A program made the translations under genes and the position numbers. Shown here one piece after another: positions 39,201 through 54,200 of a stretch of 64,000 nucleotides of DNA. The notes under the pieces were generated by a model. That model made no database searches. It was given only the letters and a program-made list of their open reading frames with translations, and had not been told where the DNA came from. Source of the stretch: Bretschneidera sinensis (lineage: Eukaryota > Streptophyta > Magnoliopsida > Brassicales > Akaniaceae); the NCBI GenBank assembly GCA_023935145.1, contig CM043705.1, positions 87,888,084-87,952,083 of the forward strand, read 5' to 3'. The stretch's first letter is position 1. Every line of letters begins with the position of its first letter.

Positions 39201-42200
39201 TCAGTTGAAGAAGTAAGGAGATTCAAGAACCTCTTGCAAGTCAAAATTGCCTCTCTCTGGGAGAGGAGGAAACAACAATGCTGGATGTGATGTCTGGAAA
39301 CTTTCAAGCAACTGGGGACAATAAAAAGAATAAAAATTATACTAATATGGTCAACAAGAACAAATGAGAAAAAGGTAGCAAATAATTTTTGAACTGAGGT
39401 TTTAATCCACATCCAAATGTGAAATTAGAGATGGAGCTTGAAGTAGTAGTTTCACCAAGAAATGGCTCTCCTTTTTTTATAAGTGGCTTTTATGACATCT
39501 CTATATATAAACGTTTCTAAACAACTTTTAAATCAAAATTCCACCAAATAAAGGAAAAAGGGGTAAAAGTAGAAATAATTCCACAACTAAATTGTATATA
39601 TGCATAGGAGAAAAGGTACTATGACCTGCTTAAGGGAGTAGTCAGAAGAAACCATTTAATTCTTAGAAGTGTTCGAATAAAATCATGTCAATGTTTTTTG
39701 AAGTTCCATTAACTTTGTCTTTCCCTCGTAAATGACATCAGAATACCCCACGGAATCCTAAAGTTCCTTTTGAGATTTAGGTTAAGATTTAAACGGAAAA
39801 ATATTTAATAGAAATATTATAGAAAAATTCTTATTATTGTTATGTTATGTGAATAAACCAACAACTCTATATATAGACCTTTGACTATAAATCCTAATAG
39901 GAATAGAAAACATAAACTAGGAATACTAGGAAACCGAATACATATCTAATTAGAAAGCTATATCTCACACCACTCCCCCTCAAGTTGGAGCATACACATA
40001 CACCAACTTTTAACAAATAAACTCATACCAATAACAAATATGATCCAATTTGAAACAAATAAACCCAAAACTCATAAATTGCAATAACCCATGAGAACAC
40101 CTCACGCCTTTACATCCACGACAAACAATTAGGTCACCACATTGGTACCATCTAACGAGACAAGTTCTGAGGACACCGGATCAACAAGACTGACATTTTT
40201 TCCGTCTTTTTTTATAAAAAAAAACTGACTTTGACTTGAATAAGCTGCAATCAATGAGTCAGGAGGATACAACATCAACGCAAGTTGGATCGGGTGAACA
40301 ACATCAACATGCATGGGGTTAACAATATCAACATCAGGTCAACAATATAAACAAATGTGAGGAAATCTTTTCAGAAACAATCAATAACTCTTCTTCAAAA
40401 ACTTCAGAAACTCTTATTTCTAAGGAACTCATACACAACCAAAAACACTTGACAAATATATTTTTTTGGTTTTGTTTTTCTTCTTTTCTTTTGACAGAGG
40501 TGCAGAAGATATGACCTGATTTGGGTGTTAGGATTTCAGAAAAATTGGAGTTAAGGGTTTTATATGTAGGACTTTAGATAGATAAAGGATTTAGTTTGGA
40601 TACCAGGTCTAACTCAATTGGGTTATTATTTAGATGTAATGGGCCCAACTGGGTTATTATTTAGATGTAATGTGCTTTTGAAAGCCCATTACATCTAAAT
40701 AACAAGATGAATAAAAGTCAAGTCTTGTTGATCGGTTTACTCAAATACCACCAGGATCCCAAACCATACCATGTTGAGATTTAGGTTAAGGTTTAAACAG
40801 AGAAAGATTGAATAGAAATATTGTAGAAAAATTCTTATTATTGTTATGTGAATAAACCAACAACCCTATATATAGACCTAAGACTATAAATCATAATAGA
40901 AATAGGAAACATAAACTAAGAATACTAAAAAACCTAATACATATCTAATTAGGAAACTATATCTCTCAACAGTTCCAAACAGATATTCTCACTCCCTAGG
41001 ATCCATTGTTAGCACAAAGAAACTGTCGTATTACAACTTACACTTTCGAGTATCGGCATGCTATAAAGCTCCACAAATTTCTCGCGAAGTATCCAATTCA
41101 TCTTGTCCACATCACATGCATGTGTCCAGAAGGAGTCATGCACCCCTGCAAAGAAATTTATTTAATCAAATGAGTATCAAGTTTTGGATCTACTTTGACA
41201 AGCACTAGGTACTATAAAGAAGCATGTTACAGATCATACTCGCACAGAAATTATTGGTGCTTTTGTAGTCTTTATCATGAATATACACCAAAAGACTGAA
41301 GTGCAATGGTGCAAAAGTCTCACATTTAAGTAGAAGAAATTCCATTTTTCTTTGAAACAGGCATACGTCAAACTTGAATCAAGAGAACTTGCAGGTTTTA
41401 CAAAAGAATTTTGTTAGAATAATTAGGCATGTAAATGCATGACGTACTAACAATGAAACGTTAGAAATGAACTCTCATTTAACTTCTCTACTTATTGAAT
41501 CGTATGTGATGGTTCAAAACAGTTTTTCCAAAAACAAAATGTCTTATGGGATAGATATAAGCTCTGCCTACCGAAGGCCAACAAGACAGACCTGCAAAAT
41601 GTAAACCAGCATCCCTGCAGGCAACAGCAGTCATCATCATGTGAGAGCCATCAAGCGAGTGCACAAAATTTGGAGGAAATGCCGTTCTCTGTTTTCTAAC
41701 CTCTACCTGAAATTGACATACAAATGAATGACTTTGGTGAATATATTGAATAAGAAAAGAAGCTGAAAACAAGATAATATATATGCTTACCGAGTTACCC
41801 TCCCGCTGCAAGGCCAAAACCTGAAGAGATGTTCTTATCTGCAACCCCAAAACTGAGTTTAATTACTATATTGTCACTAAATTATTTAATAAGTAGAATC
41901 AATATTAAAGGTGTAAATTCAATTTGGTTATAGTTTTGGGCCTGAAGTCTCTGGCAACAGGCATTACTTAATAGGCAAGATCATTATGGTTCCAACACTA
42001 AGAAATTGTTCCTCAATCCAGAGGGCATTGATCTGAATGGGATCTCTTACTTTAAACCCTGCCAATAACAATTTATCATCAACCACACATCCTCTGATTG
42101 CCATTGATAAAGATTGCAACAAAAATACCCATGCCATGTATTGTGAGCAGTACTTGCTTAATACATGCACTCCAATGTAAATGAGCAGATACATGAGATA

Positions 42201-45200
42201 TCAGGTTGCTTTTGAATCCACTATACTAAGCTAACACTCACAAGATGTCGTTCACTTTTACAGTAGGGTTGCACAACGGGAAGACCTAGAGGAGTGGTCC
42301 AACGCACAGGTTGATTTTCTGAAGCAATAAGCTGCAAAGTTTCATAATCCCAAAAGGAAATTATTACAAAATACAATCCAACTGCAATCCTAGGGCTGTC
42401 AATGTAACCTGTAATGAGACTGACTCTTTTTTTGTTAAGTGTAATGACAATGACTTCTTACCTTTGCACAATCACCAAGCCAACCCATTATAGCACGTGC
42501 AGCTTCGAAAATCTCTCCGAGGGCAGCCAGTGTCACCTATGGAAGTGTGAAGTTGGTAAGAAGTCAAGATGTAGATAGTAGAATATGTATTTAAAACATT
42601 AGGAGGACTTGATATAGCTCTAGGAACACAACATGATGTAAATAAAAAATCTGTAAAGGTGTTGTGTGCAGGGATGAAGTATAGAATGCTAACATACTCC
42701 CATTTTGTTACCCAAAGAGCAAATGCAAAATTCCTTCTACTTTCATGTTAATCTAGCAACTCCAATTTCAAAGCCCAGAAAATCAAGAGAAATAGAGTAT
42801 TAAGCATGATCAAGTGAGAGACAGATAGAGGATCCTATTTTTAAAAATTATTCTATATGTTAAATTTGATTTCATATTATTATTCTAGATTTTCAAGAAG
42901 GTAACTTATCCACTCACTTTAGTGGACCACTTGGTTACAAGGTTACATTGCCAAAACTGTATATATGTACATATACATTATGTATGCACATGCATGCAAA
43001 CAGAGAGTCATAAATAAATATATCTCAAATACGATTACTATCAGGATTCAGAAAGCAGGTTGTTACTTTAGCAGCATAGCAAGCTGCAGCAAATAGCAGT
43101 CTATCATCAGTTATCTGACCCTTCTCCTCTAACCGTCTTTTTATTTGCTCACGTGCCCCAACATAAGTGACACCATATACTGAGGTCATCACCGTCTGTT
43201 TCACCAATTTCCGATCCACCTGAAAACTTCCAAAACTTTAAACATTAGTTCTGTAAGGAAACGCAGCATATTTTAACTCCTGAAGAACCAAAAGGAAGAC
43301 CAACTTGATCAATTAAGATCTTTGCCAATAAAGCATTTCGATTCGTAGCAGGGTCCTTATTGCTGTCCCTCTTCATTTTATCATGTACCCTGCCTTGCCA
43401 AAAAAGGGTACACTCTTTAGGTCTCATTTTATACAAACATACATGTAAAAGATGCATACTTAAAAATACAAAAACAAACATAGAAAAGATGGTGCATACA
43501 TAGAGAAAACAGATTGATATAACATTAAAAAAAGAAACAAGATCATAATGGGCTGATATTGTCAAGCACACACCCCGTGAACCAAGTCTTCTTTTGTGGC
43601 ATTTTTTGTGTTTAGGGTAGAGAAGAACAGTCTTTTCCTCTTGCTGTTGACTAACAATGTTTCCTTTTCTATTTGTTAAATATTAATAATAACTTTCAAA
43701 ATGTTTCTATATCAATTATAAATATAATAAAAATTGTATTTACTAAGGCACTATCCTTCTACGTATCCATCTCTGCGAATAATGATTGTTTAACTTAATA
43801 AGAAGAAACACATCTTTGACATGTTTCCCTAGTTCATTGTCGTGGTGTAATTTCTAAACTATTTAAAATGTCTAAAAATATTTCTTTTCCTTTTTCTTTC
43901 TTCGCTTATTTTTTCTCTTGTTTAAGAAAATATGGCCCTAAAGCAACAATTAAAAAGCATTCACATTACAAGCTCCGAAAAACTTCGTGGATGGCTTCAT
44001 TGAGTAGAAAATTAACAATGCTACTCCTACTAATCATTATATTTCATTATTTTTAATAACACTAGAACTTTTTTTTATAAGTAAAGAAAAAATATATTAA
44101 TGCAAAGCACCAAGAAGGTGCAAAAACAAAGCCAAAGGCTAAATACAAAAAAGGAGATCTACAAGCTCCAAAAGGTCAAAAATATTTACAAAAAATTCCC
44201 TGTGATCCGAAAATTAAGTGTGTTTAGCCATCTATCTCTAATAGTATAAAAACTTTTCCCACTACCATCAAAGGTTCTACGGTTTCTCTCATTCCACACT
44301 ATCCAAAAAATAGAGTGAGGAATCAAGGAATAAGCTTTTTTGGTATCCTTTGACGCTTTCAAACTGCTCCAAACCCAAACTTCATCTTTCACGGTACCCA
44401 CTACCACCCAAGAAATCCCCAAAATCTTATATGCCAACTCCCATAAGTTTCTAGCCAAAGGGCACTCCACTAAAAGATAAAAAACAGACTAATTGCATTT
44501 CTTGCACATAAAACACCTATTCACGATTACTCTCTCCCTTCTTTGCAAGTTATCAATGGTAAGAATTTTCTCTCAAGAAGCCTCCCACATAAAAATAAAA
44601 AAAAACTTATTTTTATGGAGGCACGGGAATACCAAATTGCTTTCCATGGAAAGTCGAACGATCCTATCAAATGCTCCCCGCTATTCAAAATCTTATAGAA
44701 ACAATTCACCTCAAAACCTTTAACCGGATTAGGATCCCATTTAGCCTCATCATATCTCTATTCCCATCCAACTTCACACTGTATAAAGTCTCAAAGAATC
44801 TAACAATTCCCCTCACTTTCCAATCATGGGCATCTCTAGAACTTAGGCCTTGAGCCTTTTGCCTTCCTTGCTAAGGGTAAAAGATCTTCCATAAAGAATT
44901 AGCAACACGTGCACAGAGACTAATGCATATATAAGAATGCGTGTGTAAGGATTTCAGTCTCATGTTTTCTCCTAAGAAATTAACGCTTTCTATCATTCTT
45001 TATTTCAATTTTCTTGTTAAGCACCCAGATCTTCCCTAATTGCAAAATGATTAAAAATGACAAATAAAAGACTTTCCCAAAAAAAACCAAAATTTATGAA
45101 GCCCTGACTTCACCTAGAGGCTTATTAGAGGCTGAAACTCACAGCAATCAGAGGACATTTTTTTTTCAAATTTTATAGAAAACTAAGTTACAGCTCTCGA

Positions 45201-48200
45201 AAGAATTTGGGATCTTATTTCAATGCTATGAACACAGTCTGTAGTTCTTAGTTCTTACCACCATGTCATATGGATGATGAGAACAACCATTCAAGCAGCA
45301 GCAAAGGGGCTGCTACCAGAAGAAGAGTTCAAAGAATAAATAAAAGAAGTGTAACACAGTTTGAGGCCTACGAGGGGCTCTAAATAGAGTAAGCTTACAA
45401 GAAAAATTCAATACTTAAGGAAATTAACTTCATGTCTTCCACATGAACCAAAACTCCATGAAATAGGTGCTGTATGGAACTATTGATTGACTTCTGAAAG
45501 ATGACTTTTAGTTACTTGCGACTTTTATGGGATTCGTGTGCTCTTTGGGTATCGGTGACTTGTATCGAGTATTGGGTATAGATGGCTTTTACAACTTACG
45601 AGTAGTCATTAGTTGACTTATTTGGACAAGGGACGCGGCAAATGAATCTTGTCTGCGTTCAGCACATAAATAGTTCATGCTTAACTTCAAAGCATAAAAA
45701 GTTACAATTTCCGACTTCGGGGACTTTTGGAAAAGTCTGAAAAAGTCCAAAAACTGAATTTTTGTACCAAACAAAGTAGAAGTCCAAAAATGAACTTTTT
45801 TGCATGAAAATCCATAAAATTCGGTCCAACTAGTCATTCCAAATGCCACCTTAATCATTATATATTCTCCATTTCGATGCTCAAGATATACTTGTTGGAT
45901 TTTTTTACTTAAGTAGTGATAGAAGAAGAGTGTGTGTTAATTGATTTTGTTCGCTTTAATGATTTTATCCAAGAGAAGAACGAATGAAATCAAATTAAAT
46001 TGAATAAAAGATATAATGCTATGAAGCTGTCAAATTATAACAAATGCTTCAGCTGCAACATTATATTAGACAAAATACAAATTATTAGGTTCCAAATCAC
46101 TATGAAATTTATAATACCTCAGAGAAATTTCTGAATAAACATCAGCTGGTTTCTCTCCAGCAACTAAGTTAACTGCAGCAGCTTCAAACTGAGAAAAACA
46201 CATTCATCACAGGAAATATATGAGAATATAAATCTTAAACCAACAAACAAAATAGAACAGTCAAAAGCATTTTTTTACAAGTAAACAGTCAAAAACATGA
46301 AAATTCACTCATTGGAAATTCAAAGCAGTTCTGTATTAGATTCAGCAACGGACAGAATTCAAAGCATCTCTACTTTATTCATTGAAGAAAGAGAGAAAAC
46401 AGTTGAAACATGAATATGTCAATAATAAATCATCCAGAATAAAGAAAACAACAAAATACACAAACAATGAGCGTACACTGTCTCTTCCCAAAGCTGCATA
46501 GTGCTGCAGGCCGTTGCATGAACCGTCCTAAAAAGAAGTTGGGGAAAAGAAGATAAAAAAAGGAATTAGCTTTAAAAAGAAGAAAATAAACCTAATCAAA
46601 ACAGGAACTTTGTACCTAAAATACTTTAAAAGGAAAAGACGATGATGAAATCCTTTAGTTCAGTAATATGCAACTAAAACTGACATAAAATAAAGAAGGT
46701 GAAAAAATTAAAATAAGCTGGCTTTACCACAATCAAACATTTCATAAGTGATTACAAAAATACGATCATATACTACCCAAAGAAATGAAAAAATTGTAAG
46801 AACATTGCAAGCACCATATCAACAGATATGCCAATTAAGTGATTGAACTCTCTTAAAAGTAAGAAGATTTACAAAGCCAAAAGTCAATCTAGATGAATGG
46901 TACAAATTTTCCACTTTCTAACTCATGCAAACATGATCTTAGTTTTCTTTCATAAGACAAGATAAAAGAGGATGAAGATCATTAGATCAATGGATTTATT
47001 ACAATACAGGCATTTCTACCAGGCCTGGATTCCTCCTAAGTTTATTAAGCAACATCCTTGGAGAAATTGTTATAAGCTGAACAGGAACTCTCAACATTCC
47101 TAGCATCTTGAGTCCTTAAAACCAATGAAAGGGTGCTTATTAGATTGATTATTTGTCAGTGCCCCAAAGGTGTCTGATTACATTTGATGTATTAGCTCAT
47201 TTTTTTTTCCTACTCAATCATGAATCATTTACTCTGATGTCCTTTTAAAAGATAGCAAACTCTGAGAGATCCTCAACCCTCTTAGCAAGAGTGAATGGCA
47301 TCACGAATAGGGAGGAATCACTGTCTTCAATTATTTGGATTTTGGGCTGCTTCAGGCAAGAAGCACACATTATATTTGATTGAATTTTCGAAACAGAAGA
47401 GTTGAATCAATTGTAATGTAAATAATTAAGATGGCATCCTTAAGAGACTTGTGTATGACATTTACCTGATGAATAGGTAGGTGGGAGATTACAGTATGTG
47501 GTGATGCGCTCTTTAAGGCTTCTGACAGATTAATACACGCAGCTAAGCACTGAAAAGGATCCTCGGCTGTTAACCACCACCGATTCCCATTTATAGGATT
47601 TTCTGCTGAATCAAATATATCGTCCAAATGACTATCCACAAACGCTAGGCGCCCATCATGTGAAAGCTTTTCAACGCCTCCTGAATATAGGTTTGCTAAA
47701 TGTATCTTCAGCCAACGGAGGCCAGACTTCCCTAATGGCCGTCCTTCAGCGAATTCCAGAACTCCTCGACAAAGATCAGAACTTAGATGATTCAAATGAG
47801 GATGCATTGGGTATGCCCGGCCTCTAAAATCAAGATTGTGAGGATAATAAAAGCCTTCCTCATCTTTCATTTTTCGAGCCACCTGCCTTAGCATGACTTT
47901 GGTCAGACTAATGCTCACAAAATTAAACCTAAACCACAACTGCAACCAAAATACTTCATTATCACAAAAGGATGGAGATCTTACGGAGAGCTTAAGTTCA
48001 ATGTCACATCGTTGAGAATGCCTCTCTCGGTTAATCTTGTTTGCCTTTCTCACACTCCATTTCCACTTTTGAATTCCGGTTAAATCCTCGGAAAGGGGTT
48101 TCTCCGGTATGGGAATCTAAAGATTAATGGAGAGAGAATTCATGAAACAACCAAATAAGTAAGAGACAACTATAGAAAAAAATCATAAATCAAGTTGTAA

Positions 48201-51200
48201 AAGCAGCCCGACCAACAAGTTTTGAAACGTCAGAATGGAAATTGATTGGATGAACCTCACCCCTAGGCTTTGGCTCAAGTAGAGAAGAGGTCTCAAGGGA
48301 TTGGTTGAGGTGTGAGGTTTAAACAAAGAACTCTTTGCTAATAGGATTGCTTTGGATCATCCTGAAACTGGTGAGCCTTTTTATAAGAGAGATTAATGTC
48401 ATATGTAAAATGTCAAATCATAAATTTAGTCAAACTGGTGGAAGTTGTTGGTTGATTATCACCACAAAGTAGTCATAAGATGGAATAATGCAAACAATTA
48501 TTCACAAGAAAAACTTGTCATTCAAATATGGAAGTTTATCAGGTACTCACATCTTCACGATCAACCAATCCAGCAATGTTGCCACCTCCAACCCAAATGC
48601 TCTCCACCACATTAAGTACCTTCCTATTCACCCTCCATTTGGTGTTTCCAAGCGTATCCAGGGCCTGTTCAAGTGACGTGAGAAAATAGCATTAAGTTAA
48701 ACATCAATTTTATCATGCATATCATGGGCTAAAGTAGCATTAGCAACCAGATCAAGAATCTGGACTATCTCAACAATAGTTAAAAGAAAACAACAATAAT
48801 TCGCACAACATTTCATGTATATTATATAATTTGTGGCCTAAATTATCAATAAAGATGTGACATTAAACTATCTAAAAATATTAAATATTATAACTTTTCA
48901 GCTATGTAACAAAAGATAACATTTTTCAAACTATATATCACAATTAAGGTAGAAAAAGTCAATGCACAAAACTCGGAAATGCTCCCACTAAAAATATTAA
49001 CATGCAAGGACTCTATGAATCAGTATAGGTCATGGGGATTTGTTTAATAGAAGCCTCAAACAGCAACCTAACCTATATAGACTTCATCTTCCATTTTTCA
49101 TCAAAGGCAGTCTTCAAGCTTAGGCAACCGAAAAGAAACTTCTACCAGATAAGCTAGCTAAAATCCTCAGGATGGACTACTAACACAAGCCCAAAAAAGG
49201 GGAAAAGAATCAAACTTTTACAGTTGTACCTCAAATACTTTCTGCATGTACTTTGCAGGAACACTCTTAAGTGCATCTTGCTGCTTTCTAGATCCATGAG
49301 TACGCATGACATAAGAAGGTAAGAACATGTACCCACCCTTGTCATACCTGAGATAAGTTACAAAAGATGCTTAATATCAACAGTGAAATTCTGGCAGGCT
49401 AACTGCAGCGTGTAACTACTTTTTACTTTTTGTCTTAGTTCATTTTTTTATCACTTAAGAGGGGGAAAGAGCAAGTTTATCATCCTAATTATTCATTTAT
49501 TTATTTGTTTGTGTACTTTCCAGAGAGGGGAAGGGAATTTTGAGAAATACTAAAACACACTAACGATGCTTTTAGTTGTGGAAAATGTTTTCTATTTTTC
49601 ATCTCCATTTTCCTTGACACTTTCTTCAACAATTTGGACATTCTTAACATAATTTGAAAAACAATACTCCTCTTTCTAACATAATATTGGAAAAGTTTAT
49701 GTTAGAAAGAGGAGTGTTGTTTTCCAAATTATGTTAAGAATGCCCTATTTGTTGAAGAAAGTGTAAGAGGAAAATGGAGATGGAAAATAGAAAACAGTTT
49801 CCACAACTAAATGCACCCTAATTGTTCATGCTACCATAACATCCCAAGCAACAGGCTCCTTGAAAGAAAACTCAACAATACAATCATCTATTTTCTCGGT
49901 ATCATACCCTTTCCATTTCTTTGGAGGTACCAACATCGGCACATAAGGAATCAACATATGCCTAGCCTGCAAAAAAGCAAGGATAGAATTCATAAGTTGA
50001 GTAACAACAAATACTCATATTGCATAATTCACAAAAGAACACACAAGGTTTATTCAGCAGTAACCCAATGCTTTAATTGCAAGAAGTCAAACGTCAAAAC
50101 CCTTAGTTCTTAGCTTAGGGGTAAAGATAGATGGTTCAATACCATTTTTTTTATTGTTAAAAACCACACACATCTCTCGAACCACTTCCTACAAAGTGGC
50201 CAAGGAAATGTCCTTACCAACGCTCCAAAGTGAGCAGGCTGATTCAATATCCTTAGTTTTTGGTATAGGGGTAAATTTTTTTAAGATGAGCAAGACCTTA
50301 TAGATTTTGTTGAATTTTTTTTTTATGCGTAAAATTTTTATTAAAAAGCACCAAGAAGGTGCACTAAAGCCAAAGGCTATATACAAAGCTAGAAAAAAAC
50401 AAACCTAAAAGATCTTCATTAATTACAAAGAATTCCCTTTAACCCAAAAATTAAGAGTATTGACCTAACTCCCTCCAATGTTTGCAAAAGGATTTTCTAC
50501 ATCATTGAAAGCCCTCCGATTTCGTTCTCGCCACACTACCCACCAAATAGAACGTGGAATAAGCTCTAAAGCCTTTTTGACCTTCTTAGAAGCACTCAAA
50601 CCACTCCATGCCCCAATTTCATCTCTCACGGAACCCGCCACACAACCCAAGAAACTCTCACACTTCTATAAGCCAATTCCCACAAGCTTTTAGTTAAAAA
50701 GCGATCCACCAAAAGATGAAAAACGAACTCGGATTTCTCCTTGCAAATATAACACCTATTGACCAACACCTTCCCCCTCTTTTGAAGATGGTCAATAGTA
50801 AGAATTATGTCCCACGAGGCCTCCCACACAAAAAAAAAACTCACTTTTTTGGGAACCCGAGCACGCCAAATAGCTTTCCAAAGGAAATGAAGGTTATCAT
50901 TTGAAAGGCCTTTATCAACAAGAATGCCACAATAATCTATCACCATAAAGCCTTTATCCAATCTAGACTTCCATATCATAATATCCTCCCTCCCCACTTC
51001 AATCTTAGAAGAAAATAAGGAATCCATAAACATTGCAACCTCTTCAACTTCCCAATCATGAACATTGCGGATAAAAGGCATAACCCACAAGATTCCTTTG
51101 ATAGTCAAGAAAAAACAAGAGGTAACCATAGCTTCTTTATCTCTCACCATATTAAAAATACGCGAAAATTTATCCTCCAAAGGCGTGTTCGCACACCAAG

Positions 51201-54200
51201 TATCATACCAAAGCCGAGTCTTAACTCCATTACTCACCGAAATCTCAACATAAAGACGAAACTCCTCCCATCCCTTTCTAATCCATTTCCACACTCCCAC
51301 TCCATACGCGCCTGAGGATCTTTAGACATCCACCCATTAAGATCCATCCCAAACTTAGCCGCCACTACTTTCCTCCACAGTGATCTTTCTCAACAATAAA
51401 ACTCCAAAGCCACTTACCAAAAAAGGCTTTGTTGAGCACTGATAAAGATTTTATTTCAAGGCTCCTCTTTCCAAAGGTTGTTTAACCACATTCCATTTAA
51501 CCAAGTGATACTTAAAGTTCTCCGCCGTGTTACCCCAAAGGAAACTCCTTTGAATGCTCTCCAATCTTTTTGCCACCGAACTACGAATAGAAAAAAGAGA
51601 CATATAATATATCGAAAGGGTAGAAAGAGTGCTTTTAATGAGCGTGAGGTTGTTGAATTACTATCTTGTAGATAGTTTTTGTGAATGAGTTGCATCCTTT
51701 ATCTATACAAATTTTTACTTATCAAAACAAAAAAGTCAAAACATGTTTGAAAATATTAGCACAAGTGATGCGTATTAAATTGAAAGATTTCACCCATAAA
51801 CCTTTCCTTCACACAGACTATTCAAAGCTTAATATATATTTAAAATAATACTTAATATCACAAGTGATGATAAGAAACATGATTTGCTATGAAATAGCAT
51901 TTAAATTTCACTAGATCAGATAATTTGATTTTTAGGAGTCAACAGGTAAGATCAAAACTATAACTCAGTAATACAATTGAATTTATGTGGCCCAAACAGA
52001 TAAGATCAAAATAGAAAGAGATTTAAACTCACAGATTTATCAAGCCCTGCGAGAATGAGGGGATCACATTCTATAACTCCATACCTCTTCCCAATCTTTT
52101 GCCTACAAGTTCCAGAAAATATTCAGCACAAATATTGAAAGCAAGAGAAAAATGATGTAGCAAAATATCAACACTAACATTCCCCACAATTCTACCCGTA
52201 GATATATATATATATATATATATATCACCCATAAGGTACAAATTCCAAGCAAGTAAACAAGTCGGCCAGCTCTTGAAGTATGCCATTGCCCAAAAACAAA
52301 TCAATTAGAGGGACTTGGGAATGAGGTAGTGATCAAAGCTCATTTATCCATTAGTTCCCTCCCAATAAGTGGTCCAGTGATAATATTGCCTTAAAAGATG
52401 GTCAGGTTAATCATTACAACAGCATGGGATGAATTTCTTTAAAAAAAATTCGCTGCCTCTCAACAATAAAATAAAGTCTCACCCTGGGTGATTTGTTACA
52501 GTTTTAAATCTGTGCCTGAAAGCAGGCCGAACATCAGGTGGACTGTCTGCTGACTGGTTGAGTGGAGGTTGTACATATGCTGTTTCAGTTAACAGTTCTA
52601 CCAGACGACTTCCTAGCTGCAGAATTACATCACACAAATAAAAAAATATAGAAAACATTTTTCAGAAATTAGACTATAACAAAATCTAATGAAAAATCAA
52701 TTTACCATTTCAGAAAGAAGATGTGCCATAGGTCACAAACCTTAGCCTGGGTAGCTCGACCCCAATGTTTAATTTCTTCATTTTTCACCAGCTTTTGCAC
52801 CTCACCAAGCCTTTTCCTTCTAATCAAACTATTAACACGTTTCCTAAGCATTTCCTTCTCCCTGCTCAGACCCTCTTGATTGTCACCTACAGCATTCTTC
52901 CTCTGGTAATTCCTAGTTTTCTCCAGGAAATTATGAATCCTAACCTGAGACAAAACAAAATAAAAGAAAGTTCCATCTCAGTCTGTCAATGCTCACTAAA
53001 AGAAGCACCTGGAGGTGGGTCAAGTTGGGTTGACTTACCACACAACCCTATGACTAACTTGATATATGGACCAAGGGTAGGCCTAGGGCTCTGGGGTTCC
53101 ACGTTATTAAGAAGTGCGGGGAGGGACTCATAAGAATAAGAGTTGATCAGAAAAATTACACTCCATTAAAATGACAAATTCGGCACAAACAACATGTCAA
53201 GATAACAAAAAAAGAAATTGCAGACTAAGAATGTTAGGAATGCATTCATCAACAAAGTAACTGTTCAGTAAGGCATCAACTTGGTTGCTACTGTTATACA
53301 CCCATATAATTATATTATCCATGTAAATTAGTAGTTCTCTTACTGGTTTTCAAGTTGAAGCAGTTAGTATAAGTCACAAAAGAAAAAATTGTGTCTAGTT
53401 GAACACTCCTAGCAGCATATAAACATCTAACTCAGAAACCAACTTGATTTTATATGGGATGGGAAACTCCAATCCAACTGATCCCATCTAAACAAATAAA
53501 AAGTAATAGAAGAAAAAAAAGTATGTGTCTGCTTCAATAAGAAATGACTTACGGTGAACATTAATTCAAAACTGTCAAATAACTATTTCAGCAAAAACTA
53601 ACAATAACACTAATTTATATTTTGCTTAAAAAAGCATGAAGTAACAGGCAAAAAGGGTGCCATTTAAGGCAATAAGAAAGGAGCTGACTGTCTATAATCC
53701 TATAAAGATAGCTTTTCTTTCTAGTTTGAACCTTTAGTTTACTCCATATGATAGGTCCCTGTCTCAGCCATATCTAAAAAAAAGATGTAAACTAGCTAGA
53801 GCAATTTGATGAGAGACTTATCAACCATTGTTAATCAGGCAACAGACGAATGCTTTTCTCCAGTCACACCTAAGGATTAAGTTACAGCCTCCTGAGCTAG
53901 AATATAAGGTTTTCAAACCTAATGCTTCAATCTCTCTCTATTCACTATGAAGCATATTTTCTTTTTTTCCAAAAGAAAAAAGTTAATTCAGAAATTTTAT
54001 TGCCTCATCAAGTTACAGCAACAAATTTAAATATTTGTCCTAAATCCGTATTAAGGGGCCATTGTTTACTGAAATGGTTAAAGGATTAGGATGAGCACAA
54101 GTACAGATTCAATTCTTGAGAATGGCCACTTCATGCAAAGATGTTGAAGGGTAGGACTATCCCCGAACCAACCCTCCCAGGACCCCACTTTGGTAAGACT

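Noticed and set aside
41488..41600. Alternative RpoTp end reading [15 protein letters not shown]
   Set aside because: This is intron read-through; the conserved continuation [14 protein letters not shown] is in the next exon at 41145-41042.
44186..44470. A host gene on the minus strand
   Set aside because: The sequence is the C-terminal zf-RVT part of a LINE polymerase with target duplications and an A-rich tail.
48230..48400. Possible SINE near CCTCACCCCTAGGCTTTGGC
   Set aside because: No convincing A/B box pair, tail or target duplication could be found.
50465..51300. A host gene encoding a [11 protein letters not shown] protein
   Set aside because: It is the 3' part of LINE ORF2, interrupted by stops and homologous to the copy at 44 kb.
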